64,000 nt of DNA. It comes from Variovorax sp. WDL1. GTDB lineage: Bacteria; Pseudomonadota; Gammaproteobacteria; Burkholderiales; Burkholderiaceae_C. Positions 26,375 to 35,253 of the stretch are shown one piece after another. Location of the stretch: the NCBI RefSeq assembly GCF_001541225.1, contig NZ_LMTS01000158.1, forward strand, positions 9,675 to 73,674, read 5' to 3'. Position 1 is the stretch's first letter. Each line of letters opens with the position of its first letter. Position numbers and translations under genes: made by a program. Below the pieces are notes generated by a model, which had not been told where the DNA came from, did not search any database, and worked only from the letters and a program-made list of their open reading frames with translations.

Positions 26375-27691
26375 TTATCCATAAAGATCAGAGCGGGTCA
26401 AGGGCACGGGCCAGCTTCCGCCGTCGCGTTTGGACGCGACGATCTGGTAGATCCCAGTCCCCCCGGCCTCGAATTCCAGTGCACACGCCGCCATGTACAA
26501 GCGCCAGATGCGGAAGGTCACCTCATCGACCTCCCGCAAGGCCTCCTCCCGGCGCGCTTCGAGTCGCTGGACCCAATGACGCAAGGTCAGCGCGTAGTGG
26601 GGTCGAAGACCTTCGACGTCATGGATCTCGAAGCCGGAGCGCTCCATCCCTAGCTGGATATTGCTGACGCAGTCCAATTCGCCGTCGGGGAAGACGTAGC
26701 GGTTGATGAACTCGGTCGCGACGGTTCGGCTCCAGCCCTCCTCGTCATGGGTGATCCCGTGGTTGAGGAAGAGTCCTCCTGGCCGCAAAACCCGCTGGAC
26801 CACCGCGTAGTAGGCCGGTAGGTTCGCGAGTCCCACGTGCTCGAACATGCCAATGCTTGACACCTTGTTGAAAACGGCCGTGCCTTCGAGGTCACGGTAG
26901 TCGCGCAGTTCAACGGTGACGAGATCCTGCAGGCCCTCCGAGCGGATGCGCTCGCGCGCGTATTCGAGTTGCTGTTGGCTGAGCGTGATGCCGTGCGCAC
27001 GGACGCCATGTTCTCTTGCCGCCCAGCACACGAGCGCGCCCCAGCCGCAGCCGATGTCGAGCAGGCGTTCGCCTCGCTGCAGGCGCAGCTTGCGGCAGAT
27101 GTGCTCCAGCTTGTTGCGCTGAGCCTGGTCCAGCGTGTCATCCGTCGCCTTGAAATAGCCACATGAGTAGACCCTCTCGGCATCGAGCCAGAGGCCATAG
27201 AACGCGTTGGACACATCGTAGTGAAAGGAGATCGCGGCCTGATCGGTTTGACGCGAATGGCGATGGGAGAAGCGACGTGCGACGCGCGAGGCCAGACTCC
27301 GCGAGGGCTTCAACCCGTCCTGGTCGGACACGCGCAGCAGCAGTGCGTCGCGCAACAGGGCCAGTTTGTCGCGCCAAGAGAGCGATAACCTCTCGAAATG
27401 CGCCTTGAGCCCGAGCGCGGTGTACAGGTCTCCCTCAATGTCGATGGTGCCGCGGAAATAGGCTTCCGCCAGCAGCAGCGGATCCGGGCGCAGGACCAAG
27501 CGACGCAGCAGACCCGGGTCACGGATGATCAGGGTGTATTCCGGGTGCGATTCGAGCTCGTGCAAGAGCATATCGCCCAGACGCAACGCCGGCGGGCGCT
27601 CGATGCCGGCCAGCAGCCGGCGCAAGATCCGTAGCGCGGCGGCATATCCGTCGGGCGATACGGTTCGATCCCGTGTCGTGAGGTGGCTCAT
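26375..27691 (-). CDS. cfa: Cyclopropane-fatty-acyl-phospholipid synthase family
   Basis: A 438-residue SAM-dependent enzyme. It has an N-terminal lipid-binding region, then ISFHYDVSNAFYGLWLD, the SAM-binding LLDIGCGWGALVCWAA (about 203-218), VSSIGMFEHVG with the catalytic Glu, and FINRYVFPDGELD. CFA synthases convert unsaturated phospholipid chains to cyclopropane chains, a change linked to stationary phase, acid and low oxygen. It is encoded upstream of the phosphoketolase-like gene on the same strand with about 117 bases between, and downstream of a MerR regulator. Confidence 0.93.
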   Translation of the reverse strand: MSHLTTRDRTVSPDGYAAALRILRRLLAGIERPPALRLGDMLLHELESHPEYTLIIRDPGLLRRLVLRPDPLLLAEAYFRGTIDIEGDLYTALGLKAHFERLSLSWRDKLALLRDALLLRVSDQDGLKPSRSLASRVARRFSHRHSRQTDQAAISFHYDVSNAFYGLWLDAERVYSCGYFKATDDTLDQAQRNKLEHICRKLRLQRGERLLDIGCGWGALVCWAAREHGVRAHGITLSQQQLEYARERIRSEGLQDLVTVELRDYRDLEGTAVFNKVSSIGMFEHVGLANLPAYYAVVQRVLRPGGLFLNHGITHDEEGWSRTVATEFINRYVFPDGELDCVSNIQLGMERSGFEIHDVEGLRPHYALTLRHWVQRLEARREEALREVDEVTFRIWRLYMAACALEFEAGGTGIYQIVASKRDGGSWPVPLTRSDLYG

Positions 27692-27845
27692 TGGGGGCGC
27701 CTCGCTCGCTCGTGTGCAGCGGATGCTGCGAAGTGGATAGACGACTCATACTTGGCGCTGGCGTGATCGGCACGACCACAACCGCTGCACCGCATGTACG
27801 TAGAGCGTCGTGATGCCGGGGAATGTCGACGATGATCAGAGCGAT

Positions 27846-28298
27846 TCATGCGCGTACACGACGGGACTTCGCGCGCACCGAATTGCGCTGAACGTCCGCA
27901 TCCGCTCCTTCGATCAAACCGCAGACGGAATGGCCATCCGGGACGCCGTCCGGCAGCCGCTTCCAGTCGCGCTCTGCCTGCTGCATGCGGCGATGCAAAT
28001 CTGTCGCCTCCTTCAGCCGCCGGGCCTGCTCGTCAAGCCGTTCGCTCAGCAGCGCCCGCGCGCGCGGACAAGGCGATGCACCGCGCTGGCTCATCTCGAC
28101 AAACTCTGCAGCGTCCTTGAGCGTGAAGCCGAGGGCCAATGCATTGCGTATGAAACGAACCCGGGCGACGCTTCGATCCGAGAATGCGCGGTAGCCGTTC
28201 GTGCCCCGGCCATCGGGCACCACAAGCCCCACCCGAAGGTAGTGACGCAACGTGTCCGGTGTGACGCCTGCCGCCTTGGCGCATTCAATGAGTTGCAT
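27846..28298 (-). CDS. MerR-family regulator (PbrR/CadR-like cysteine pattern)
   Basis: About 150 residues: the HTH reads LIECAKAAGVTPDTLRHYLRVGLV, followed by a long helix. A cysteine stands near residue 77 (GASPCPRARAL) and another near 125 (HSVCGLIEG), as in metal-sensing MerR proteins, although the classic C-x8-C loop is not present. ATG 28298 fits the GGAGG site best; ATG 28304 is an alternative. A promoter with a 19-bp spacer and dyad lies directly upstream (28345-28375). It precedes cfa and the phosphoketolase gene and may control them. Confidence 0.83.
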   Translation of the reverse strand: MQLIECAKAAGVTPDTLRHYLRVGLVVPDGRGTNGYRAFSDRSVARVRFIRNALALGFTLKDAAEFVEMSQRGASPCPRARALLSERLDEQARRLKEATDLHRRMQQAERDWKRLPDGVPDGHSVCGLIEGADADVQRNSVRAKSRRVRA

Positions 28299-28344
28299 CA
28301 CCATCCTCCAGCAAGGTTGTCTTGAATCCCTTCACTTTCGAGCG

Positions 28345-28375
28345 AGTTTGAACCCAGGTGCTGCACATGGGTCAA
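28345..28375 (-). promoter_or_regulatory. MerR-type promoter for the 27846-28298 regulator
   Basis: Read on the minus strand, TTGACC (28370-28375) and CAAACT (28345-28350) are separated by 19 bp. The dyad pairs TTGACCCA with TGGGTTCAA around a GTGCAGCAC core. This overlong spacer with dyad is the standard MerR-activated layout and points at the MerR gene itself, so autoregulation of a MerR-cfa-phosphoketolase unit is likely. Confidence 0.7.
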
Positions 28376-28515
28376 GGGCCCGGTGTCTGAACCGCTCCGT
28401 TCCTTCCTTCAACGTGCGGTTGGATGGGCAACTGGACCATCATCGGCGCGAGCATCAACGGGCGTGGCTCCCGGCCCGGAGGAAGACTTATCGTGGTCTT
28501 GTCCCAGTTCATTGC

Positions 28516-29649
28516 CTATACCAAACCACTTGCCTGGTCATTCAGCGCTCGGAACGTCTCACGCGCGATCGCTAACTGCTCGCGTGCTTGAACCACCAGC
28601 ACGGCGACGGCGGATCGGGATGACTGCAACTGGGCGACTTCAGTGTTGGGCGAGTAGGCGCGATTGCGCTCTTCGTCTAGTTCCAGGCCGATGAACTCCA
28701 GGCCATCAACGATGCGCCGACGCAACGCGGCCGAATTTTCTCCAGCTCCGCCAGTGAAGGCCACAGCATCGCAACCGCCCATCGCGGCGGCGTAGGCGCC
28801 GATGTATTTGCGCACGCGGTACGCGTGAACCTGCATTGCCAGTTGGGCGGCTGCGACTCCTTCTCCCGCGCGCTTCTCCACAATCCGCAGGTCCGAACTC
28901 TCACCCGACAATCCTTTGAGTCCACTGTCGCTGTAAAGCGCCGCCTCGATCTGCGCCAACGTCAAACCCAGTGCGCGTGCGACGAAGCCGGGTACGCCAG
29001 GGTCGAGGTCTCCACAGCGCGTGCCCATCACAAGACCTTCAAGCGCGGTCATTCCCATAGATGTATCGACCGACCTTCCGCGATCGATCGCGCAGACGCT
29101 GGCGCCGCTTCCAATGTGGCAGCTCACGATACGAAGTTCTGACGGCGGCCGTTTCAGCTCGGTGCTGACGGCGGCCAGTACACCCTGGTGGGACAGGCCA
29201 TGGAAGCCGTATCTCCGTACCCCTGCCGCGCGCCACGATGGCGGAACAGCATAGGAATGGGCGTATTCGGGCATGTCGCCATGGAAAGCGGTGTCGAAGA
29301 CCGCGACGTGGCGCACGCCGGGCCAACGCTCACGGGTCAGGCGTATGCCGGCCAATGCGGCAGGATTGTGATGCGGCGCCAGAGCCGAAGCCTTGCCGAT
29401 CTCGCGTTCGACTTCTTCATCCACGAGCACCGCGTTGCTCAACAGTGGGCCACCGTGTGCGACGCGGTGACCAATGCCATCGAGCGTTGTGACACCCGCC
29501 CTGTGCAAGTGCCGCTCGATCTCCTCGAAGGTCGCAGCATCCACCGCAGGATGATCAATCGCCGAGTCGATCAATGGCAAGGTACGAGCCGACTCGAAAA
29601 CTCCGAACTTCAGGGTCGCACTGCCGGCATTGATGGCGAGGACGCGCAT
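28516..29649 (-). CDS. ackA: Acetate kinase
   Basis: A 377-residue ASKHA-fold kinase making ATP and acetate from acetyl-phosphate and ADP. Motifs: INAGSATLKFGVFE at the N-terminus, IGHRVAHGG, AVFDTAFHGDMPEYAHSYAVP, GFHGLSHQGV, the phosphate-binding CHIGSGASVCAI, GLVMGTRCGDLDPG and TGGAGENSAALR near the end. It has a GGAG site before ATG 29649. No phosphotransacetylase gene is present in the window. Acetyl-phosphate would instead come from the phosphoketolase-like enzyme 2 kb downstream. The DUF3141 gene lies upstream. Confidence 0.95.
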   Translation of the reverse strand: MRVLAINAGSATLKFGVFESARTLPLIDSAIDHPAVDAATFEEIERHLHRAGVTTLDGIGHRVAHGGPLLSNAVLVDEEVEREIGKASALAPHHNPAALAGIRLTRERWPGVRHVAVFDTAFHGDMPEYAHSYAVPPSWRAAGVRRYGFHGLSHQGVLAAVSTELKRPPSELRIVSCHIGSGASVCAIDRGRSVDTSMGMTALEGLVMGTRCGDLDPGVPGFVARALGLTLAQIEAALYSDSGLKGLSGESSDLRIVEKRAGEGVAAAQLAMQVHAYRVRKYIGAYAAAMGGCDAVAFTGGAGENSAALRRRIVDGLEFIGLELDEERNRAYSPNTEVAQLQSSRSAVAVLVVQAREQLAIARETFRALNDQASGLV

Positions 29650-29944
29650 GTCGGAGCTCCGTCAGCGCCGGTCAGTGCCGACGTCGCCGCCATTGGCAAC
29701 GTTCATCAGATCGAATTGCCAAGTTTCGCTCGGCGCTAGCAGCACGCGAGGCCGCCGATCAGGCCCATGCTTCCGATGCTGTAGCGCCGTTGCTGGCGTG
29801 GTGATACGGGAGAATCCAACTTTGATCCGTGCCTGGACGACGCTGAAAAGCGAAATCGGCCGTGGCAGGCGCATCGCCTCCGACAAGGAGCGTGCTGCTT
29901 GCGACCCGTGAGCGTCTCTTTTTGCAGCCACAGTGGAGGGTCGT
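29650..29944. other. Intergenic stretch without a recognised gene
   Basis: The 295 bases between acetate kinase and the DUF3141 gene have no convincing reading frame and no strong promoter or hairpin that I can see. Acetate kinase may be transcribed through from the operon upstream. Confidence 0.4.
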
Positions 29945-31612
29945 TCAGTTGGCATAGGCCTGCTCGAACACAAGCTCAGCCCACAGGTCCCGGCTCTTGC
30001 GCCATGATTCCATGGCCTGCCCAATCGCGTCTGCACCAGTTCGCTCAAGCTGATACCAAGGATTTTCGACCCGATGGGGATCCTGCGCACTCCACTGCTC
30101 AAGCCATCGTTGCACCCATGGCAGCAGCGCCAGGGCCGGGGTCACCTGCTCGGACCAGACCTTGCGACTGACGCGCATGGGGTGCAGCGCGCGAAGTTCA
30201 CGAGCCGAGTCGGGGGTGACGGCGAAGCGGACCCACGGCGACACCCACTGCGAATAGAAGCGCTCGGTGATCTCCGAGAGTGCTTCGACCTTGTCGAACC
30301 CCGCCGGGTTGGCGTCGTAAGGCAGGTCTTCCAGCCGCCGCGGCTGGAACTGCGCAGCGGCGGCCGACTCCGAAGAGGCGCTGTCCTCCAGAACCATCTC
30401 GTAGAGTCCAGGCTTGAGTGCCTGGATCGATTCGGCATGATGCAAGATGGCGCGGTGCTCGCGTCGCGCCACCCCCGCGGAGACGAAGATGCCAAGGTGG
30501 CCAACATGTTGGTGCAGCAGGTACACCACGCGCTGGCCCGCCGCCACCAGGTCTGCGGTCGTCGGATATACCGCTTTGAGCCAGCCGAGCGCCTGGTGGG
30601 GCGGTGTGATGTTGTCGCCGTTGGAGCAAAAGACCACCAGCGGTGCGCCAATGCGGCTGAGATCCGCGCGGCAGTGGCCATCGACCACGACCTCGCCGCT
30701 CTCCAGGTGATTACCTACGAAAAGATCGCCTGCGATCGACAACATTTCCTCGCGGGCAAGCTGGTAGAAGCCATTCCACCAACGCTCGAACTCCAGGAAG
30801 CGATCGCGCTCAGTCTCCGGCTGCGCGAAGAGCGTGTCGTATTTCTTGAACACGCCCTCGGGCCGCAACGCCTCGAAGTTCTGGACCAGCCAGGCACCGT
30901 CGAATCGCCCGGCGCCGAGGTCCGACGCCCAGTGCGCCGGCCAGATGCCGCCCGTGAACCCACCGAGCAGCCGCATGGGGTTGATGCCTCTCTCGCCTGC
31001 CCAGTACGACAGCGGCGAGCCATTGAGCACTGCCAAGGCGGCACGGTGCTCGCAGTGCGACAGCGCCAGCGTGATCGCCCAACCGCCTTGGCAGTTGCCG
31101 TAGACGATCGGGGCCTTGCCTCGGTGGCGCTTGGCCACCATGTCGATGAATGTGGCCAGGGTCTGGACGACTGCGCCCATGGTCTGGCCCTCGACGGGCT
31201 CCGGATCGAACACTACGAAGTACACGGGATGGCCTTCGAGCAGTGCCATGCCAACTTCAGAATCGCGTTTGAAGCCGCCAATGCCAGGGCCGTGGCCGGC
31301 GCGTGGATCGACCACCAGCACCGGCGCGGCGCCTTTGCGCACATGCTTCTCCAAGGCGTCGGTGCCACAGCGAGTGACACGCAGGAGCCGGTAGTTGCTC
31401 GCCGGTTGCAAGTCGTGGCCGTCAGCCACCTGCTCTGACTCGAAGTGGAGCAGCGGCGGCATACCCGCCGCTTCGTGTTCGGTCATGTTGTTGGCGCGCT
31501 GTCTCAGCGCTTCGCCGGACGCGACGGTCCGCCACAGCATGTCGCCCCAGTAGGCAGCAAAGAGTCCAAGCGGTGCGGCGGCGATACCCTGGGAGGTCGT
31601 GCGTGCGTCCAT
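29945..31612 (-). CDS. DUF3141 alpha/beta-hydrolase (PHA-synthase-like)
   Basis: A 555-residue protein. An alpha/beta-hydrolase core shows PVLVVDPRAGHGPGIGGF, then the nucleophile elbow YGNCQGGW (G-x-C-x-G, the cysteine form seen in PHA synthases), FCSNGDNITPP with the acid and HVGHLGIFVS with the catalytic His. Family members are commonly encoded next to acetate kinase in Burkholderia and Pseudomonas; many are longer (about 750-800), so this may be a short form. It starts 8 bases after the chaperone gene. Role unknown: polyester or acyl-thioester chemistry is possible. Confidence 0.8.
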   Translation of the reverse strand: MDARTTSQGIAAAPLGLFAAYWGDMLWRTVASGEALRQRANNMTEHEAAGMPPLLHFESEQVADGHDLQPASNYRLLRVTRCGTDALEKHVRKGAAPVLVVDPRAGHGPGIGGFKRDSEVGMALLEGHPVYFVVFDPEPVEGQTMGAVVQTLATFIDMVAKRHRGKAPIVYGNCQGGWAITLALSHCEHRAALAVLNGSPLSYWAGERGINPMRLLGGFTGGIWPAHWASDLGAGRFDGAWLVQNFEALRPEGVFKKYDTLFAQPETERDRFLEFERWWNGFYQLAREEMLSIAGDLFVGNHLESGEVVVDGHCRADLSRIGAPLVVFCSNGDNITPPHQALGWLKAVYPTTADLVAAGQRVVYLLHQHVGHLGIFVSAGVARREHRAILHHAESIQALKPGLYEMVLEDSASSESAAAAQFQPRRLEDLPYDANPAGFDKVEALSEITERFYSQWVSPWVRFAVTPDSARELRALHPMRVSRKVWSEQVTPALALLPWVQRWLEQWSAQDPHRVENPWYQLERTGADAIGQAMESWRKSRDLWAELVFEQAYAN

Positions 31613-31620
31613 GGCGTCGA

Positions 31621-31920
31621 TCAGCGGCAGCAGCAGCCGCCATGCCCCTTTGAACGGGCAGCGGCCGGCGCATGGGAGGCACCGGCACCCGCCGCAATGC
31701 CCGGCGAGGAATCAGCGGATGCCTCGTAGCCCGCGGCAGCTAAGGCCGCGATCAGCTCAGGCGTCTTCTGGGCCGTCTGATCGCCGGTGACACTCGCTGC
31801 GCCGCGAGCGAGATCGACATGCACGTCTTGCACACCAGCTACGCGCTTGAGCGCCTTGCTGACCGAGTTCGCGCAGGAGGCGCAGGTCATGCCGGCAACC
31901 TTGAGTTCGATGGTTTCCAT
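31621..31920 (-). CDS. Heavy-metal-associated domain protein (CopZ-like chaperone) with Cys-rich tail
   Basis: A 99-residue cytosolic protein. The HMA fold begins VAGMTCASCANSVSKALK with the CxxC metal site and continues to AALAAAGYEA. An Ala/Ser-rich linker then leads to a His/Cys tail (HGGCCCR) not seen in plain CopZ. It would carry Cu(I) to ATPases such as those at 6541 or 39131. It is the second gene of the minus-strand operon downstream of the FNR box. Confidence 0.88.
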   Translation of the reverse strand: METIELKVAGMTCASCANSVSKALKRVAGVQDVHVDLARGAASVTGDQTAQKTPELIAALAAAGYEASADSSPGIAAGAGASHAPAAARSKGHGGCCCR

Positions 31921-31938
31921 GATGATGCTCCGGTGGTT

Positions 31939-32265
31939 TCAGTGGTGGTGCCCGGACTGGTCGACGGATTTCGGGCGGCTCCGGTCGTCTGATTGGCGCG
32001 CAGGCGAACCCCCTTCATCGCCCCGAGGCGGCTGATCTTGATGGTCATGACCGCCATGTGCGCCGTGACTGCCATGGCCGAAGATGTGCATCAACGGACA
32101 GGCGAGGATGAAGAGGAAGGGAAGCAGTTGCAGAAGATGGGCGTTGTGGCGGTAGAACATCCAGGCAACGGCGGCGGCGAGGCCGAGCCACAGCAGCCAC
32201 TGGTTGATGCGAGACCAGTTCGGGCCGTTTCCTGTGCTCTTACTTCGATCGGGCGGAATATTCAT
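31939..32265 (-). CDS. DUF2933 membrane peptide (copy 2)
   Basis: A 108-residue protein with two hydrophobic helices (INQWLLWLGLAAAVAWMFY and LLQLLPFLFILACPLMHIFG) and the DUF2933 ACPLMH ending, followed by a His-rich tail (HGSHGAHGGHDHQD and a final GHHH). It has a GGAG site and is the first gene of the minus-strand operon, about 200 bases downstream of the inferred FNR-dependent start. Confidence 0.8.
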   Translation of the reverse strand: MNIPPDRSKSTGNGPNWSRINQWLLWLGLAAAVAWMFYRHNAHLLQLLPFLFILACPLMHIFGHGSHGAHGGHDHQDQPPRGDEGGSPARQSDDRSRPKSVDQSGHHH

Positions 32266-32498
32266 GGCGATGCTCCTTCGTGAAGTTGACCCTTGTCGAT
32301 TGGCGAGATTCCCGCATTCGAGTGCCGTGCAGGGCGCTGATCAGGCCCATCCATAAAACAGGTATGCCAGAAGAATGGGGCTGAACACCGGAGATTCCCT
32401 GGCCCCGCTAAAAAGTCCTCGATAGTTTCTGAGCATGATCGACCCGTGCCAAATGTGGCTTGTTAAGCTCAGCATAGAGCTGAGGTGAAGGCAGTACC

Positions 32499-32512
32499 TT
32501 GATCTTGATCAA
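32499..32512. promoter_or_regulatory. FNR/ANR box upstream of the minus-strand operon
   Basis: TTGATCTTGATCAA is a perfect TTGAT-N4-ATCAA site. On the minus strand a TATGCT -10 element lies at plus coordinates 32471-32476, predicting a start near 32464, about 41 bases from the box centre (class II position). The leader to the first gene (32265) is about 200 bases. The operon would then cover DUF2933, the CopZ-like chaperone, DUF3141 and acetate kinase. Confidence 0.75.
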
Positions 32513-32519
32513 AAAGACT

Positions 32520-32540
32520 CTCTGTACCCAGCTACGGGGT
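32520..32540. promoter_or_regulatory. Second copy of the MerR-type operator sequence
   Basis: This 21-bp stretch matches the operator at 4077-4097 at 18 of 21 positions, sharing CTCTGTACCC and CTACGG. It lacks a good -35/-10 pair in either direction. It adjoins the FNR box, so it may let the same MerR protein influence that promoter, or be a relic. Confidence 0.5.
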
Positions 32541-32898
32541 ACATACCCCGCGCAGCGAACCAGCAGACCAGCTCACCTCAGGGGCTCAGCGCACACCGCC
32601 AAGTGAGCGCGCGACAGATGTGCCGAGCAGGCAGACGTTCGGCACCGATCGGAGGCTATCTACGAACGGTGTCCGGAACTGTGACCGGATCGCGGCCGAG
32701 CAAAGGCCCTCGCGTGCGGTGTGGACGTAGCGATGGGATACACAAGCGCATGATGTCGGCGCCTGCCGCTAGGACTGGGCACGTGGCAGTCACGGAGAAA
32801 AAATGTCCCGCTCGCTTAGCAACGTGGCCGGCCGGGTAGATCCCAGAATCAGGCAAAGAGATACGCCAGTTGGCTGGACGGACCGCAGCGCCCTCGGA
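32541..32898. other. Intergenic region left of copS
   Basis: No credible gene is seen in these 358 bases. Short frames exist but lack a ribosome site and codon bias. The base composition is mixed and unlike the flanking genes. The region separates the FNR-linked operon from the copSR operon end. Confidence 0.4.
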
Positions 32899-34335
32899 CT
32901 ACTGCCGCAGATGGGGCAATACCAAGTCAAACCTGGTGACAAGCTCATTGGAGGTCACGGCAACGGAGCCACCATGTGCCTCCGCAATCGATTTCACGAT
33001 GGCAAGGCCAAGACCGGCGCCCGCCGTATTTCGTTGCCGTGCCGGATCAACTCGGTAGAAGCGGTTGAAGAGCTTTGGTAGATCGCGCTCAGGAATTCTC
33101 TCACCGGGATTGACCACACTGATCGTTGTCCACTGCTCATCCTGCGAAAGCAAGACCGTGATGCTCTTGCCGCGAGGCGTGTGTCGAATTGCATTCGAGA
33201 GAAGATTGTTCAGCGCCCGGGTGAGCATTTCCCGATCCGCCGCTATGCTGCCGATCGCCCCTTTAACACCAAGCGTAATGCCGCTATCTTCTGCCAGCGC
33301 CTCGAAATAGTCGAACAGACTCCGCACCAATTCGGACAGATCAATGGTAGACAGACGCAAGTTGCGGGGATCATTTTCCGTTTGGGCAAGAAACAGCATG
33401 TCACCAATCATGCGTCCCATCCGATCAAACTCTTCCAAATTTGAATAGAGGATTTCTCTGTATTCCTCGTTGCTGCGCGGCTGGCCAAGCGCCACGTGAG
33501 TCTGCGTGACCAGGTTGGTGACGGGCGTGCGCAACTCGTGCGCGATGTCTGCGGAAAAGTGTGATAGCCGGGTGAAGCCTTCCTCGATTCTCGCCAACAT
33601 ATCGTTGAAGGCGAATACCAGTTCCGCCAGTTCGATCGGCACATCCCGAGGATCCAGCCTCACATCCAGCTTTGAAGAGCGAATCGCCCGAATCTCTTCA
33701 TTGACCTTGCGAATCGGCAGGTGGCCCCACTGCACCGCCAGCCAAGCCACACCGAGCGCCAGACACATGACCAAGCCGGTTGCCCACCAGAGCATGCGCT
33801 TGAACTCCGCCAGGAAGTCGAGATGAAAGCCGATGTCCATGGCGGCGACGATGCGGTAGCCGGGCGCCGCTGAATCGTCAGCAGGCAGTTGTATCACCAC
33901 ACCTCGATATGACCTCTGATCCTCCTGCCACACGATCAAATCGTCAGCGGTGATGCGGTTGACCAACTTTTTGCTACTGGCAAGTTTAGACAGGTCAGGA
34001 CCGGGCGTGGCATAGATGCTATTGCCAGCCCCATCGTAGACGCCGTACGTCATCCCATGATGTCCTGCGACTGCGTTGGCCAAGTGTTGCTTCAGTTCGT
34101 CGCTTGCGATGTCACTTGCAAGCTGGTGCAAGGGCTGAGCCAAAGCGGTTGTCACTGCCTCCAGTTCGTGGGCATCCTGTTGAGCAAAGTGGTGCTCCAA
34201 CGACCGGAGAATGACCCAATTGAACACAAGAAACACCAAGGTCGTGGCGATACCAACGAGGGCCGTGACCCTCAATGCAAGCGACGCTGGACGGCTTTGC
34301 CGCGGCTTATGGCGCAGGGGCATCATCGGGCGCAT
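32899..34335 (-). CDS. copS: Copper-sensing histidine kinase CopS
   Basis: A 478-residue inner-membrane kinase: helix 1 ([20 protein letters not shown]), a periplasmic sensor (about 60-180), helix 2 ([19 protein letters not shown]), HAMP, the H-box [17 protein letters not shown], and N/G boxes [14 protein letters not shown] and [18 protein letters not shown]. Size and layout match CopS/CusS heavy-metal sensors. Its start overlaps the end of copR by about 29 bases; ATG 34335 has a GGGA site, with ATG 34326 and 34323 as alternatives. The region is visibly less GC-rich than the cop structural genes. Confidence 0.92.
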   Translation of the reverse strand: MRPMMPLRHKPRQSRPASLALRVTALVGIATTLVFLVFNWVILRSLEHHFAQQDAHELEAVTTALAQPLHQLASDIASDELKQHLANAVAGHHGMTYGVYDGAGNSIYATPGPDLSKLASSKKLVNRITADDLIVWQEDQRSYRGVVIQLPADDSAAPGYRIVAAMDIGFHLDFLAEFKRMLWWATGLVMCLALGVAWLAVQWGHLPIRKVNEEIRAIRSSKLDVRLDPRDVPIELAELVFAFNDMLARIEEGFTRLSHFSADIAHELRTPVTNLVTQTHVALGQPRSNEEYREILYSNLEEFDRMGRMIGDMLFLAQTENDPRNLRLSTIDLSELVRSLFDYFEALAEDSGITLGVKGAIGSIAADREMLTRALNNLLSNAIRHTPRGKSITVLLSQDEQWTTISVVNPGERIPERDLPKLFNRFYRVDPARQRNTAGAGLGLAIVKSIAEAHGGSVAVTSNELVTRFDLVLPHLRQ

Positions 34336-34999
34336 CGAGCGTGTATCCCATTCCACGCACGGTGTGGATGAGCTTCGGATTGAACGCATCGTCTATCTTC
34401 GCGCGTAGACGGCGGATGGCTACATCGATGACGTTGCTGTCGCTGTCGAAATTCATGTCCCACACCTGCGACGCGATCAGAGAACGTGGAAGGACCTCCC
34501 CCTGGCGACGGGCCAGAAGCTCAAGCAACGCGAACTCCTTGCTGGTGAGATTGATGCGTTGGCCAGCGCGCGTTGCGCGCCGGCGCGCCAAGTCCAGTAC
34601 CAAATCGGCAACCTGGATGCGATCAGGCTGGCTCGGAGCGCTTCCGCGTCGCAGCAGCGTCCGCACCCGCGCCAGCAACTCAGAGAACGCGAATGGCTTG
34701 ACGAGGTAGTCGTCCGCTCCCAGTTCCAATCCCTTGACACGGTCGTCTACACCGCCACGCGCCGTCAGAAAGAGCACAGGGACCTGTTTACCGGCATCTC
34801 GAAGGGCACGCACGATGCGCCAGCCATCGACATCCGGCAGCATGACATCCAAGACCACCAGATCGTATGTCTCGCCCATGGCCAGGTGGTGTCCGTCCAA
34901 TCCGTTGCGCGCCAGATCCACGACGAATCCCGCCTCCATGAGACCTTGGCGGACGTAATCCGCCGTCTTGTTCTCGTCTTCAACGACCAGCAGTTTCAT
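34307..34999 (-). CDS. copR: Copper response regulator CopR
   Basis: A 230-residue OmpR-family regulator. The receiver domain shows [14 protein letters not shown], the phospho-Asp in [15 protein letters not shown] and the switch Lys in [15 protein letters not shown]. The winged-helix output domain ends [15 protein letters not shown] and [15 protein letters not shown] 34999 is the natural receiver start; an in-frame codon four residues upstream is less likely. It diverges from copA, and a palindromic copper box lies between them at 35115-35130. Confidence 0.95.
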   Translation of the reverse strand: MKLLVVEDENKTADYVRQGLMEAGFVVDLARNGLDGHHLAMGETYDLVVLDVMLPDVDGWRIVRALRDAGKQVPVLFLTARGGVDDRVKGLELGADDYLVKPFAFSELLARVRTLLRRGSAPSQPDRIQVADLVLDLARRRATRAGQRINLTSKEFALLELLARRQGEVLPRSLIASQVWDMNFDSDSNVIDVAIRRLRAKIDDAFNPKLIHTVRGMGYTLDAPDDAPAP

Positions 35000-35114
35000 C
35001 GCATGTCCCATGAAATCGCTACGGCGCGGAAAAATAGCCGCTCACGATGTACGCATTCATCCACTTTCAATCAGCAATTTACTGGTTGCCAGCTTCCACG
35101 AACATGACACGAAC

Positions 35115-35130
35115 ATTACATGAATGTAAT
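35115..35130. promoter_or_regulatory. Copper box (CopR/CusR-type site) upstream of copA
   Basis: ATTACATGAATGTAAT is a 16-bp site with perfect ATTACAT/ATGTAAT arms. It lies in the copR-copA divergent region, 123 bases before copA. A 19-bp sequence matching it at 15 positions occurs at 43097-43115 upstream of copK. CopR binding is inferred from position and symmetry. Confidence 0.7.
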
Positions 35131-35253
35131 TCAGGGGTCATTCGATGGAAAGTGCCCAACCCATAGCATGACCTGCATTGCGTCGAACTGTGCCGCTCAG
35201 GATGGGGTGGCGTTTAGAACGACTTCCGAGTCATCTATGGAGGATTTCAGGCC

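Noticed and set aside
32603..32839. Small plus-strand frame next to the FNR box
   Set aside because: No ribosome site, no codon bias and no recognisable domain.
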